DNA of 64,000 nt from Streptomyces caatingaensis (GCF_001187435.1 NZ_LFXA01000017.1:806001-870000); one strand, 5' to 3'; numbered from the stretch's first letter, positions 9,412-18,625 are shown. The notes: a model not told the origin generated them from the sequence alone. Numbers and translations: made by a program.

Positions 9412-9495
9412 GCACTCACGGGCGGTCGCCTACGGTCGAGCCACGGGACCGCGAACCGCAAGTCAGGAACGGACATCGAGCCGGGAGGCCGGAAC

Positions 9496-10614
9496 GTGAC
9501 CACGACCGCGGAAACGCCCCTGTGGGGCCGGGCCGAGCAGCAGGACTTCCGCGCACGGGTGCGCGGCTGTCTGCTGGGCGGCGCCATCGGTGACGCGCTG
9601 GGCGCGGGCATCGAGTTCGACTCGCTGGAGGCGATCCGCTCGGCCCACGGGCCGCAGGGCGTCGAGGACTACGTCCCGGCCTACGGCCGCCGGGGCGCCG
9701 TCACCGACGACACCCAGATGACGCTCTTCACCGCCGAGGGGCTGATACGGGCGCTGGTGCGCCGGGACACCGGCGCCTGGCACCCGCCGACGGACGTCCA
9801 CCGCGCGTATCTGCGGTGGGCGGCCACCCAGCGGGACTGGGGTCCGGACGAACGGGAGCCGGACGCCGGCTGGCTGGCCCGCGAGGAGTGGCTCTACTCC
9901 CGGCGGGCGCCCGGGAACGCCTGCCTCTCCGGGCTGGCGGACGAGCGGATGGGCACCCTCGGCGAGCCGAGGAACCCCGACTCCAAGGGCTGTGGCGCCG
10001 TGATGCGCTCGGCGCCGTTCGGGCTCCTGGTCGGCTGGGAACCGGAGCTCGTCCTCCAACTCGCCCTGGAATGTGCCGTGCAGACGCACGGCCACCCCAC
10101 CGGGGCGCTCGCCGCGGGGGCGTTCGCGCTGATCGTCCACGGCGTCGCCCGCGGTGAGTCGCTGGACGCCGCCGTCCAGCGGACGCTGACCCTGCTCGCC
10201 GGCCGCCCGGGACACGAGGAGACCAGCCGGGCCCTCCGGCAGGCCCTGGGCGCGGTGCGCCAGGGACTGCCGACGCCGGAGCGCGTCGAGTCGCTGGGCC
10301 AGGGGTGGGTGGCGGAGGAGGCCCTGGCCATGGGCGTCTACTGCGCGCTCGTGGCCGAGGACGTGCGCCACGGGCTGCTGCTCGCCGTGAACCATGGAGG
10401 CGATTCGGATTCCACGGGCTCGATCTGCGGCAACCTGCTCGGCACGCTGCACGGGGAGACCGCGCTGCCCGCCGGGTGGCTCGCCGAGCTGGAAGGACGG
10501 GCCACCATTCTCCAACTCGCCGACGACTTCGCCATGGAGCTGACGCAGGGGCCCTCGCTGCACGGCCCGGCCGGCTCCTCGGCCGCCTGGCTGGCGCGGT
10601 ACCCGAGGGCGTGA
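9496..10614 (+). CDS. ADP-ribosylglycohydrolase (DraG/ARH-type)
   Basis: A 372-residue all-helical hydrolase that removes ADP-ribose from modified proteins or small molecules. Signature segments are GCLLGGAIGDALGAGIEFD near the N-terminus, TDDTQMTLFTAEGL (first metal-binding aspartates), NPDSKGCGAVMRSAPFG, THGHP and NHGGDSDSTGSICGNLLG (second Asp cluster binding the two Mg ions). All expected metal ligands are present, so it should be active. The cellular target is unknown. It is transcribed alone and ends at a hairpin shared with the convergent DUF397 gene. The start at 9496 has GGGAGG about 9 nt upstream. Confidence 0.92.
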   Translation: MTTTAETPLWGRAEQQDFRARVRGCLLGGAIGDALGAGIEFDSLEAIRSAHGPQGVEDYVPAYGRRGAVTDDTQMTLFTAEGLIRALVRRDTGAWHPPTDVHRAYLRWAATQRDWGPDEREPDAGWLAREEWLYSRRAPGNACLSGLADERMGTLGEPRNPDSKGCGAVMRSAPFGLLVGWEPELVLQLALECAVQTHGHPTGALAAGAFALIVHGVARGESLDAAVQRTLTLLAGRPGHEETSRALRQALGAVRQGLPTPERVESLGQGWVAEEALAMGVYCALVAEDVRHGLLLAVNHGGDSDSTGSICGNLLGTLHGETALPAGWLAELEGRATILQLADDFAMELTQGPSLHGPAGSSAAWLARYPRA

Positions 10615-10645
10615 ACCCGGGCCCGGGGCCGTCCGGCCGCGCCAA

Positions 10646-10665
10646 CCCCGTCCGGGGGGACGGGG
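10646..10665. terminator. Hairpin between convergent genes
   Basis: An 8-bp perfect stem (CCCCGTCC / GGACGGGG) with a GGGG loop lies between the ends of the ADP-ribosylglycohydrolase gene and the DUF397 gene. It could terminate transcription from both sides. No U-run follows, as is usual for Streptomyces. Confidence 0.5.
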
Positions 10666-10687
10666 CTTGCGTATGCCGGTCAGGGGC

Positions 10688-10882
10688 TCACTCCTCTCCG
10701 GTGGTGACGGTCGTCATGAAGGACGCCCACGCCTCCGGCGTGAAGCCGAGCTCCGCGCGGCACGTGGCCTTCGAGTCGCGCACCGCGACGGACCCGACGG
10801 TGAAGGAGGCGACCTCGACGCACTCGCCGTTGAGGGAGTAGGAGGACTTCCGCCAGGGGGACACGCCCTGCTGAATTGCCAT
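10688..10882 (-). CDS. DUF397 domain protein
   Basis: A 64-residue protein with the DUF397 pattern: [16 protein letters not shown], then [10 protein letters not shown] and a final F-x-x-EAWASF segment. DUF397 proteins are small partners usually encoded next to an XRE/DUF5753 regulator in Streptomyces, as in whiJ-like loci that affect development. That regulator gene lies immediately upstream on the same strand (11089-11970), separated by 206 bp, so this DUF397 gene probably has its own promoter. A toxin-antitoxin-like or ligand-modulating relation has been proposed for such pairs; nothing in this sequence settles it. Confidence 0.85.
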
Positions 10883-11088
10883 GGTGTTGCTCCGTTGCCT
10901 GTGAGTGCTGCCTGGGTGGGACTGCCTGTCGGATTCGGGTGCGCCGGCTTCCCGAAGGTGCGACCGACGGTACGCGCCAACATGACCGGATGAGAGGGCT
11001 GTTCACCCGACCGGATGGCATATTCCAGGCGACTCTTCCCAGCGGGGCGGGGCCAGGTGTACCGTTCCGCCTCCCCGTCCGGCCGCCG

Positions 11089-11970
11089 TCAGTCGCGGTA
11101 CTCGTCCGCGGCGCTCAGCAGGAACCGCCGCGTCTGCTCGGCGTTGAGGGCCTGCATCCGCAGGTGCTCGTACATCACGCTGTAGACCTGCACGTCCGAG
11201 GGCTTCTCCAGGTACAGGTCGCTGGTGATCCCCTCCAGGTAGACCGTGCTGGCGTCCTGCGGGTCGTGGAACTCCAGGATGCAGAACTTGCCGTACATCC
11301 CCGGGTGCGCGCCCACGTCGAAGGGCAGGATCTGCACGGTGATGTACGGCTGGAGGCTGAGCTGGACGAGGTGCTCCAGCTGTTCGCACATGGTGGCCCG
11401 GGTGCCGACGATGCGCCGCACCGCCGACTCGTCGATGACCGCCCACAGCCGCAGCGGGTTGTCGGGGTCGGTGATCCGCTCCTGGCGCCGCATCCGCACC
11501 TGCACGCGCCGCTCGATCTCCGCGGCGGTGGCCTCCGGCCACGAGCCCTCGGTGACGGCGGTGGCGTAGCCGGGGGTCTGGAGGATGCCCGGGACGACCG
11601 ACGCCTCGTAGATGCGCAGCGACGCCGCGTCCGTCTCCAGCCCGATGTAGACGCTGTACGGAATGTCGCCGAAGGCATGCCACCAGCCTTGCTGCCGTGA
11701 CTCTTTGGCCATCTGCATCAGCGAATCGACGATGCGGTGGTCCTCGACTCCGTACACCCCGCACAGATCGCGGACGTCGCGCTGGCTGATGCTGCGGCGG
11801 CCGTTCTCCAGGCGGCTGATCTTCGACTGGGACACCAGGAGCCGTTCGGCCACCTCCTCCGCCGTCATCCCTTTGAGCTCACGGAGCTTGCGCAGCTCCT
11901 GCCCCAATCGGCGCCGCCTTACGGTGGGGTTGACACTGGACGCCACGGGACGCACCTCCGGCTCCGTCAT
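11089..11970 (-). CDS. XRE-family regulator with DUF5753 domain (WhiJ-like)
   Basis: A 293-residue regulator. The ATG at 11970 is preferred because AGGAG lies 8 nt upstream; the longer frame to 12036 lacks this. Residues about 20-80 hold the helix-turn-helix (MTAEEVAERLLVSQSKISRL). DUF5753 fills the rest: QQGWWHAF, YIGLETDAASLRIYE, VPGILQTPGYA, RRQERI, LWAVIDESAVRR and the closing VYLEGITSDLYLEKP. Such proteins act as developmental or secondary-metabolism regulators with a DUF397 partner, here encoded at 10688-10882. The sequence upstream, about 400 bp, has no other gene. Confidence 0.9.
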   Translation of the reverse strand: MTEPEVRPVASSVNPTVRRRRLGQELRKLRELKGMTAEEVAERLLVSQSKISRLENGRRSISQRDVRDLCGVYGVEDHRIVDSLMQMAKESRQQGWWHAFGDIPYSVYIGLETDAASLRIYEASVVPGILQTPGYATAVTEGSWPEATAAEIERRVQVRMRRQERITDPDNPLRLWAVIDESAVRRIVGTRATMCEQLEHLVQLSLQPYITVQILPFDVGAHPGMYGKFCILEFHDPQDASTVYLEGITSDLYLEKPSDVQVYSVMYEHLRMQALNAEQTRRFLLSAADEYRD

Positions 11971-12367
11971 GCTGCTGTCTCCTGGTCCACGCAGCCTGCC
12001 ACCACCGGCCGGGGCGGCGCTGGGAAATGCCGACACAGCGTCCTCCCGCGACGACCGGAGTCACGGTGCCGTACGGTCCTCGCCGGACGCGGGCGCGCCG
12101 GTGCGGGGCGGCGGCCGAACCACCGCCCCGCACCGGGCGTTTCGGGCGGACGCGGCCCGGTGCCGGGCCGGGGCGCCCGTCTCCTGCCCCATCGGGCGAC
12201 CGGGTCGCTCACGTCACCGTGTCACCCGGATTCCGGTCGCGTCCGGTGGGTTCCGGTCGTTCCCGGTCGGCCGGGGACCGGTCCGCGTCACCGGAAAGCG
12301 TTCCGCCGCCGGAGGGCGTTCCCCCGCGGGAGGTCCCTCCGGGGCCGGGCGGCCCTCCGTCACGGCC
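11971..12367. other. Gene-less interval
   Basis: Between the XRE regulator start and the end of the GPP34 gene I see no credible coding frame. The sequence is rich in degenerate CCGGT/TCCGG words (12220-12310) with no clear period. It must contain the promoter of the XRE gene, but no convincing -35/-10 pair can be picked out. Confidence 0.4.
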
Positions 12368-13144
12368 TCAGGAGGCCGCCGCGCGGGCCATCATCCCGCC
12401 GCGGGACGCCACGGTCTGAGGAACGGTTTCAGCAGATGCCACCGCGCCCCGGACGGACGCCTTCCGGCGTCCCGTCCCGCCGTTGCCGCCGCCGGCCACC
12501 GCCGTGGAGCGGCGCGGCTGGGCGACCCCGTTCTGGACGTCGAGCACGGCGTGCGCCACGAGCCCGCCCATGGGGTCGTGCCGGATCAGGTCCCGCAGCC
12601 GGGACCTGGACGAGCGGCCCTCGTTGCCCGGGTAGAGGTGCTTGCCCAGGCCGACCGCGTGCGCCAGCGCGGCCAGCGCCGCCGTCCGCGGGTCCGGCGG
12701 GACGCCGGTGCGGATCGCGCTGTCCAGCCGGGCCCTGATCTCCCGGCTGATGGCCGTGTCCGTCGCCTGGTAACGGGTGGTCGGCAGCACCCCGCACATC
12801 TGGCCGGCGACGGCGTGCACCATGCCGCACCGCTCCAGGTGGGTGAGGTACGTCTGACGCAGCCCCAGCCGGGGCCCGCCGATCCAGTGCACCGCGCGGA
12901 CCGGGCTGCCGCGGCGTCGCAGCAGCTCCAGCGCGGTGTCCAGCGTCGGATCTCCTGTGGGCCGTGGCATCACCACGGCGATACGATCCCCGTCCGGGGC
13001 TATCCGTCCGGCCAGAGCCAGCTCCACTAGCTGCGCTCCGGCGAGACCGAGGTCGAGCGACTGCGGCTGCGCCGTGGTCCCGGTGGCCGGGTCCAAGGCG
13101 AGCAGCAGAAGCTCCTCCGGAATTGTTCTGCGGCTCCTGCCCAT
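12368..13144 (-). CDS. GOLPH3/VPS74 (GPP34) family protein
   Basis: A 258-residue protein. The start at 13144 is chosen for the GGGGAGG box 5 nt upstream. Family features are TIPEELLLLALDPATG at the N-terminus, the segment LVELALAGRI, a middle LDTALELLRRRG and a C-terminal helical bundle with AALAALAHAVGLGKHLYPG. In eukaryotes GPP34 proteins bind phosphatidylinositol-4-phosphate on Golgi membranes. In Streptomyces they are abundant, soluble, and of unknown role, possibly at the membrane surface. The last 40 residues are low-complexity. It is divergent from the carboxypeptidase gene at 13406 with 260 bp between them. Confidence 0.85.
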   Translation of the reverse strand: MGRSRRTIPEELLLLALDPATGTTAQPQSLDLGLAGAQLVELALAGRIAPDGDRIAVVMPRPTGDPTLDTALELLRRRGSPVRAVHWIGGPRLGLRQTYLTHLERCGMVHAVAGQMCGVLPTTRYQATDTAISREIRARLDSAIRTGVPPDPRTAALAALAHAVGLGKHLYPGNEGRSSRSRLRDLIRHDPMGGLVAHAVLDVQNGVAQPRRSTAVAGGGNGGTGRRKASVRGAVASAETVPQTVASRGGMMARAAAS

Positions 13145-13405
13145 CCATGCCTCCCCGCGTGGATGAGTGACAGGGTGACCCCTCTCACATTGGTCTGTCG
13201 AGAGTGCGTGGTGGCTTCGCGTGGGAACCGGTAGGTATGTCGTCTCGTCTTGCACATGGGTGAAGCCGTGGAAGCCGCTTGACGGGCGGTCGCGCGCTGG
13301 CACGCCGACGGCAGAGGACACTGGTAGACGTTGAGAATGTCCGGGACGCGGGGCGCCGAGCGCGCCCCGCTCTCGGCGTACGGCGCGGGAATCGAGGAGG
13401 CATCG

Positions 13406-15745
13406 GTGGCGGGCGAGTCCCCCGACAAGTCTGAGCAGGGGAAGCCGTCGGGGGAGACGGCTGGCGAGCGGGCCGCTCGCACGGAGCGGGCCATGCCCGC
13501 GGGGCGGGGCGGGGACGCCGGGACGGCGGTCGCCGCGACCGATGCGGATGCGAATTCCGCGAAGCGGGACGAAGCGGAGGATGCCCTTCCGAAGGGCGGT
13601 GCCTCCGGGGCGGACGCCGCCGCGCGCGGAGCCGACGAGGGCGCCCCGGCCGCCGGCCGGCCGGCGAAGGGTGCCGCCGCACCGGGCGGTGACGCCCGGC
13701 CGAAGGCCGCCGTGGCGTCGTGGGCCGCGCGCGCCGACGAGGAAGCGGGCGAGGACGACGCGCCGGAGCCGGCCGCGGAGTCCTCCGCGGACGACCGCCC
13801 GGCGGGGGCGGCCGCGGGCCGTTCCGCCGGCCCGAGCGGCGCCGACCAGCCGACCGCGCTCCTGGAGGCGCCCGCCGTGGACGCCGCGAAGCCCGCCGCG
13901 AACGGGACCGCCGGGGCGAAGCCCGCCGCGAGCCGTCCGGCCTCCGCCGCCTCCGCCGGCGCCGATCAGCCGACCGCGCTGCTGAAGGCGCCGTCCGGCG
14001 ACGGCGCGAAGCCCGCCGCGAACGGCACCGCCGCCGCGGACCAGCCCACCGCCCTGCTCAAGGCGCCCGTGGCCGACGACGCGAAGGGCGACGCGAAGGA
14101 CGACGGGAAGGGCGGCGCCGACAGCGGCTCCGCCGACCAGCCCACCGCCCTCATCAAGGCGCCCGAGGTCGAGACGCCCGAGATCAAGGCGCCCGCCACG
14201 CCGCCCAAGGGCGCGCCCACCGGCAACGAGCGGGCGAGCCGCTTCGTCCCGCTCAAGTCGGACGACGCCCCGGCCGCGCCCCCCAAGCCGGCCCGCCCGG
14301 CCGTGCCCGTCAAGGTCGCCCCGCCCGCCCCCGCGGCCCCGGCGGCGCCCGCCGCGGGCACCGACGGGCCGGAGCGGACGGCGCAGACGCCGCTGCCGGT
14401 CGGCCCGGACGGGGAGAAGCAGGCGCCGCTCGACCTGCTGGCGCAGCTGACCAACACCCCGCCGCCGCCGGACACGGCGGTCCGCACCACCGTCCGGCGC
14501 CTCAAGATCTACACGCCGATAGTGGTCCTGCTGCTCATCGTCTTCTGCGTCGTCCAGGCGTTCCGGCCGCTGCCGGACGCGAAGCTGGCGCTCGGCGAGA
14601 AGGCCGCGTTCACCTTCGGCGGCGAGAGGTTCGACATGAAGTGGCCCGGCGAGGGCCAGTCCGCGGCCAAGGTGCTGGGCGTCGGCGACCTGGGCACCTT
14701 CGGTGACCAGAAGCCCGTCCCGACGGCCTCCATGGCCAAGGTCATGACGGCGTACATCGTCCTGCGCGACCACCCGCTGAAGATGAGGAAGCAGGGCGGG
14801 ACGGAGGTCCCCGAGCAGGGCCCGATGATCACGATCGACGCCCAGACGGAGAAGGAGGCCGGCTCCGGCGACGAGTCGCGCATCGAGTGGGTCAAGGCCG
14901 GCCAGTCGTACTCGGAGTACGACATGCTCCAGATGCTGCTGATCCCCTCCGGCAACAACATCGCCCGCCAGCTCGCCCGCTGGGACGCCGGTTCCGAGGC
15001 CGCGTTCGTCAAGAAGATGAACGACGTGGCCAAGGAGCTGGGGATGAAGCGCACCAAGTACACCGACCCCAGCGGCTTCGACAGGACGACCGTCAGCACC
15101 GCCTCGGACCAGGTGCTGCTGGCCGAGCAGGTGATCCGGAACCCGATCGTCCGGTCGATCACCACCAAGCCCAACTCCAAGATCAAGGACGGCGGGCAGA
15201 TCAACAGCAACATCGACGATCTGCTGCTCAAGCGCACCGGCGTCCTCGGCATCAAGACCGGCTCGACCACCGCGGCCGGCGGCGCCCTGATGTGGGCGGC
15301 CCGCAAGCGCTTCGGCGACGAGGAGGTGCTGATCGTCGGCACCACCATGGACCAGCACTGGAAGAAGGGCCCGGACGTCCAGGCCCTGATGTCCCTGAAG
15401 ATGGCCAAGGACGTCAGCTACGAGCAGATGTCGGCCGTCCAGAACGCCCTCCAGCAGGCCACCGTCGTCAGGAAGGGCCAGGTCGTCGGCTATGTGGACG
15501 ACCAGCTCGGCGGCAGGACCCCGGTCGTGGCGACCAAGGACGTCAAGGGCTTCGGCTGGGGCGGCATGAAGGCGAAGTTCGCCCTCGAGCCGAAGGGCGC
15601 GTCCCTCCCGCACGCGGCCAAGGCCGGCACGGTCGTCGGCGACCTCGTCGTCGGCTCCGGCCCGGACGCCGTGAAGATCCCGGTGGCGCTGCAGAAGACC
15701 CTGAGCGAGCCCTCCTTCGGCTCCAAGCTCACGCGCCTGGGCTGA
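13406..15745 (+). CDS. D-alanyl-D-alanine carboxypeptidase (S11) with long repetitive N-terminal tail
   Basis: A 779-residue class C low-molecular-mass PBP. I place the start at GTG 13406, five nt after GAGGAGG; upstream in-frame starts (13331, 13337) lack a ribosome site. Residues 1 to about 365 are Ala/Pro/Asp-rich and cytoplasmic, with four copies of ADQPTALL/I-K/E-AP. A membrane helix follows (YTPIVVLLLIVFCVVQAF). The extracellular peptidase domain carries the catalytic motifs SMAK (active-site Ser and Lys), SGN and KTG (GIKTGSTTAAGG). It trims the terminal D-Ala from peptidoglycan stem peptides. The threonine in each QPT repeat could be phosphorylated; that is speculation. A hairpin terminator follows. 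Confidence 0.92.
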   Translation: MAGESPDKSEQGKPSGETAGERAARTERAMPAGRGGDAGTAVAATDADANSAKRDEAEDALPKGGASGADAAARGADEGAPAAGRPAKGAAAPGGDARPKAAVASWAARADEEAGEDDAPEPAAESSADDRPAGAAAGRSAGPSGADQPTALLEAPAVDAAKPAANGTAGAKPAASRPASAASAGADQPTALLKAPSGDGAKPAANGTAAADQPTALLKAPVADDAKGDAKDDGKGGADSGSADQPTALIKAPEVETPEIKAPATPPKGAPTGNERASRFVPLKSDDAPAAPPKPARPAVPVKVAPPAPAAPAAPAAGTDGPERTAQTPLPVGPDGEKQAPLDLLAQLTNTPPPPDTAVRTTVRRLKIYTPIVVLLLIVFCVVQAFRPLPDAKLALGEKAAFTFGGERFDMKWPGEGQSAAKVLGVGDLGTFGDQKPVPTASMAKVMTAYIVLRDHPLKMRKQGGTEVPEQGPMITIDAQTEKEAGSGDESRIEWVKAGQSYSEYDMLQMLLIPSGNNIARQLARWDAGSEAAFVKKMNDVAKELGMKRTKYTDPSGFDRTTVSTASDQVLLAEQVIRNPIVRSITTKPNSKIKDGGQINSNIDDLLLKRTGVLGIKTGSTTAAGGALMWAARKRFGDEEVLIVGTTMDQHWKKGPDVQALMSLKMAKDVSYEQMSAVQNALQQATVVRKGQVVGYVDDQLGGRTPVVATKDVKGFGWGGMKAKFALEPKGASLPHAAKAGTVVGDLVVGSGPDAVKIPVALQKTLSEPSFGSKLTRLG

Positions 15746-15765
15746 GCGGCCCGCGCAGCGTCCGG

Positions 15766-15810
15766 ACGGCTCCTGGCCCGTACGAGTGGTCGGTACGGGC
15801 CGGGAGCCGT
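15766..15810 (+). terminator. Terminator after the carboxypeptidase gene
   Basis: An 18-bp stem with one G-T-type mismatch (ACGGCTCCTGGCCCGTAC against GTACGGGCCGGGAGCCGT) and a 9-nt loop, starting 21 nt after the stop codon. It is long enough to act as a factor-independent terminator. Confidence 0.7.
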
Positions 15811-15927
15811 TTCGCCGTGCGGGCCGTCCCGGCGGCGCGTGCTAGCGTCGCGGGGCTCGCCCGCGGCCGTTCCGGGGGCATGAGTGAAGATGGGGGAAGA
15901 ACTGGGGGAGGACGGGGAGTAGCCGCA

Positions 15928-17754
15928 GTGACCACCGTGGGCCCGGCGCGGGCCGGAAAACCGGAAGAACGGGACAGGGCAGGCGCCGCACGGAGAGTGC
16001 CGGGCGCCCCTTCGCGCTGGCCCGGTGTCCGCGAGGTGGTCACCGGCACCGTGCCCCTCACCCTGTTCGTGGCCGCGGTGCTGCACGTCGTCTGGCGGTT
16101 CGTCTTCGCCAACAGCGGCGGCGACCTCGCCGCGCAGGACGCCTGGGCCGAGTTCGCCCTCCAGCACCCCGCCTCCGCGTACAACCTCGCCTGGTACGGC
16201 GGCATGCACCCCGTCTCGTACAGCGCGATCTCGCCGTACCTGATGGCGCAGCTCGGCGTGCGCCCGACGATGATGATCGCGGGCACCGTCTCGGCCGGGC
16301 TGATCGCCCTGCTGCTGGTGCGCAGCCGCGCGGTGCGGCGGCCGCTGTGGCCGGCGCTCTACGGCGCGTTCGCCATGGCCTGCAACGCGATCTCCGGGCG
16401 GGTGACCTTCGCGCTCGGCGTGATGTTCGGCCTGGCCGCCGTCGCCATGGTCTTCGCCTGGCCGGTGCGCTGGCGCGCCGCGGGCCGGTACCGCTGGCTC
16501 CGGGCGTGCCTGGCGGCCCTGATGGCCGCCCTCGCGACGGCGTCGAGCCCGGTCGCCGGCCTGTACGTGGGCATCGTCGCCGCCGCCCTGTGGCTGGGCA
16601 AGCGGCGGCCGGCGTCGTACGCGCTGGGGCTGACCCCGGTGGCGGTGGTGGCCCTCTCGGCCTGGCTGTTCCCCTTCTCCGGGCAGCAGCCGATGTCGTT
16701 CCTCTCGACGATCCTGCCGCTGCTGTCCGGTGTCTTCGCGCTGGCCTTCACGCCGAGGCACTGGCAGACCGTCCGCATAGCGGCCGGCCTGTACGTGGTC
16801 GGCGTGCTGCTGGTCTGGCTGATCCCCTCGCAGATCGGCACCAACATCTCGCGGCTGGGCATGGTCTTCGGCGGCGTGGTCCTCCTGGCCGCGCTCCAGG
16901 AGCGGCGGCGGCCGCCGCGCGCGGAGTGGCTGCGCTCCGGCCGCACGTGGACGGCGTCCGTCCTGGCCGTGGTCACGATCACGGTCTGGCAGGCCACCAA
17001 CTCCATCTCCGACATCGTCCACACCACCCCCGCCGCCTCCTGGGCGCGCGAGCTGGCCCCGCTCATGGACCGGCTCCAGAAGGTGGACGCCGGGCGCGGC
17101 CGGGTCGAGGTCGTGCCCGCCCGCAGCCACCGCGAGGCGTCCGCCCTCGCCCCGTACGTGAACCTGGCCCGGGGCTGGAACCGGCAGGCCGACATGAAGC
17201 GGAACCCGCTCTTCTACAAGGAGGGCCTGCTCGACGGGAAGAGCTACCGCGAGTGGCTCGACCGCTGGGCGGTCCACTACGTCGTCCTGCCGACCGACGA
17301 ACCCGACAACGCGGCCGTCAAGGAGGCCGAGCTCGTCGCCGCGGGCCAGCCGTACCTGAAACAGATCTGGTCCAACGCCAACTGGCAGCTCTACGCGGTC
17401 AAGGACCCCACCCCGCTCGCCGCGCCCCCCGCCGAGGTGCTGAGGGCCGACGCGGACGAGCTGACGGTCCGTGTGAAGTCCGCCGGCCCGGTGCTCATCC
17501 GCATTCCCTACACGCCCTGGCTGGGCCTGATCGACGAGTCCGGCAAGCCGGTCGAGCCGCCGAAGGCCGGCCCGCACGGCGAGCCGCCGGTCAACGAGCG
17601 GGGCTGTCTGACCAAGCGGATCGGCGAGGCGTCGGAGGACCAGCCCGAGGACGACTGGACGGTCCTGCACGCGCCGGGCGCCGGCACGTACCGCATCGGC
17701 GCGCCGTACAAGCTGCCGCGCGGCACGGGCTGCCCGGACGACCTGGCGCGCTAG
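15928..17754 (+). CDS. Polytopic membrane protein with extracellular C-terminal domain
   Basis: A 608-residue protein starting at GTG 15928 (GGGGAG 8 nt upstream); ATG 15880 is an alternative adding 16 residues. Residues about 40-370 contain some ten hydrophobic helices, starting with VPLTLFVAAVLHVVWRFVF. The first loop, about 60 residues in, has AWYGGMHPVSYSAISPYLMA, reminiscent of the first extracytoplasmic loop of GT-C-type glycosyltransferases or related lipid-sugar enzymes. The C-terminal 230 residues are soluble, with aromatic-rich segments and two cysteines. Similar Streptomyces proteins are often annotated as transporters, without evidence. I only propose an envelope role. Confidence 0.7.
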   Translation: MTTVGPARAGKPEERDRAGAARRVPGAPSRWPGVREVVTGTVPLTLFVAAVLHVVWRFVFANSGGDLAAQDAWAEFALQHPASAYNLAWYGGMHPVSYSAISPYLMAQLGVRPTMMIAGTVSAGLIALLLVRSRAVRRPLWPALYGAFAMACNAISGRVTFALGVMFGLAAVAMVFAWPVRWRAAGRYRWLRACLAALMAALATASSPVAGLYVGIVAAALWLGKRRPASYALGLTPVAVVALSAWLFPFSGQQPMSFLSTILPLLSGVFALAFTPRHWQTVRIAAGLYVVGVLLVWLIPSQIGTNISRLGMVFGGVVLLAALQERRRPPRAEWLRSGRTWTASVLAVVTITVWQATNSISDIVHTTPAASWARELAPLMDRLQKVDAGRGRVEVVPARSHREASALAPYVNLARGWNRQADMKRNPLFYKEGLLDGKSYREWLDRWAVHYVVLPTDEPDNAAVKEAELVAAGQPYLKQIWSNANWQLYAVKDPTPLAAPPAEVLRADADELTVRVKSAGPVLIRIPYTPWLGLIDESGKPVEPPKAGPHGEPPVNERGCLTKRIGEASEDQPEDDWTVLHAPGAGTYRIGAPYKLPRGTGCPDDLAR

Positions 17755-17790
17755 CCCCGGCGCACCAGCAGGCCGAGCACGCCCGTCAGG

Positions 17791-17862
17791 TCCTCGCCGC
17801 CGTCCTCGCCGCCGTCCTCGTCGCCGTCCTCGCCGCCGCCCTCGCCGCCGCCCTCGGCGGCG
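17791..17862. repeat. Six tandem 12-bp repeats
   Basis: Six adjacent copies of TCCTCGCCGCCG, with copies 3, 5 and 6 diverged by one to three bases. They lie just past the end of the membrane-protein gene. On the minus strand the repeat reads as Gly/Glu/Asp-rich codons. A 43-codon frame (GTG near 17883, GAGGA box upstream, ending LTGVLGLLVRRG) passes through it, but I do not call it a gene. Confidence 0.7.
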
Positions 17863-18000
17863 GGCGCGGCGGCGCGCGTCACCCGTTCGTCCTCGTACGG
17901 AATGCGTCGGCCCCGGAACACCGGTTCGCTCGAAGGTGCGCGGAGCCCCCACCTTGCTGCGGCACATCGGTGTGCCGCGTCCGCGCACGGAGGAACGAGC

Positions 18001-18561
18001 ATGCGTACTGCACGAGTGCTGGCCGGCGCCGTCCTGACCATAGCCGTGGCCGGGCTGCCCTGCGCCCCCGCCTTCGCCGGGGACTTCGAGAAGCTGGAGA
18101 TCGAACCGGGCGCCGCCTCCGCGGGCGCGACGGTCACGGTGAGCACCCCGGCCTGCGGCAAGCAGGGCGTGGGCACGGGCGACGCCAGCGCCGTGGGAGG
18201 CCCCTCCGCCTTCGAGCTCAAGCCGGGCGCCCACAAGGAGCTGGTGGTCGGCCAGTTCAGGATCCCCGACGTGGCGAAGGCCGGTACGTACGGCATCGGG
18301 GTCAAGTGCAAGAACGGCAAGGAGGCCACGGGTGACGTGGTCGTCGGCACGGGCGGCAGGGACGGCGGCGGAGCGTCGCCCGCGCCCATGAAACCGGGCA
18401 AGGCCGTCAGTCCTCCCAAGGGGCCGGTGAAGACCGGCGCCGGTGGTACCAGTGAGGGCTCCGGCACGTCCGAGATCGTCGCCGGGGCGGCGGTCCTGGC
18501 CGTGGCGGCGGTCGGCGGAACGCTCTTCCTGCGCCGTCGTTCGGGCGGCGGCCGGGCCTGA
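18001..18561 (+). CDS. Secreted, C-terminally membrane-anchored protein, sortase neighbour
   Basis: A 186-residue protein. The ATG at 18001 is preferred because GGAGGAA lies upstream and a signal peptide follows at once (RTARVLAGAVLTIAVAGLPC, cleaved near AFAG). The mature part, about residues 28-120, is a small beta-rich domain with two cysteines (TPACGKQ and GVKCKNG). It ends in a Pro/Lys/Gly linker, a hydrophobic helix (IVAGAAVLAVAAVGGTLFL) and RRR, the layout of a cell-wall sorting region. No LPxTG is present; PVKTGAGG is the nearest thing. The class F sortase gene is 64 bp downstream, so the two probably work together. Confidence 0.75.
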   Translation: MRTARVLAGAVLTIAVAGLPCAPAFAGDFEKLEIEPGAASAGATVTVSTPACGKQGVGTGDASAVGGPSAFELKPGAHKELVVGQFRIPDVAKAGTYGIGVKCKNGKEATGDVVVGTGGRDGGGASPAPMKPGKAVSPPKGPVKTGAGGTSEGSGTSEIVAGAAVLAVAAVGGTLFLRRRSGGGRA

Positions 18562-18625
18562 GCGGTTCCGGTTCCCGGCCGTTCCCCGGCGGCCGGGAAC
18601 CGGGCCCCGCGGAGGACTGACTCCG

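Noticed and set aside
18001..18561. Canonical LPxTG sorting signal in the sortase-adjacent protein
   Set aside because: The C-terminus has a hydrophobic helix and RRR, but the only near match is PVKTGAGG, so I did not call a sorting motif.
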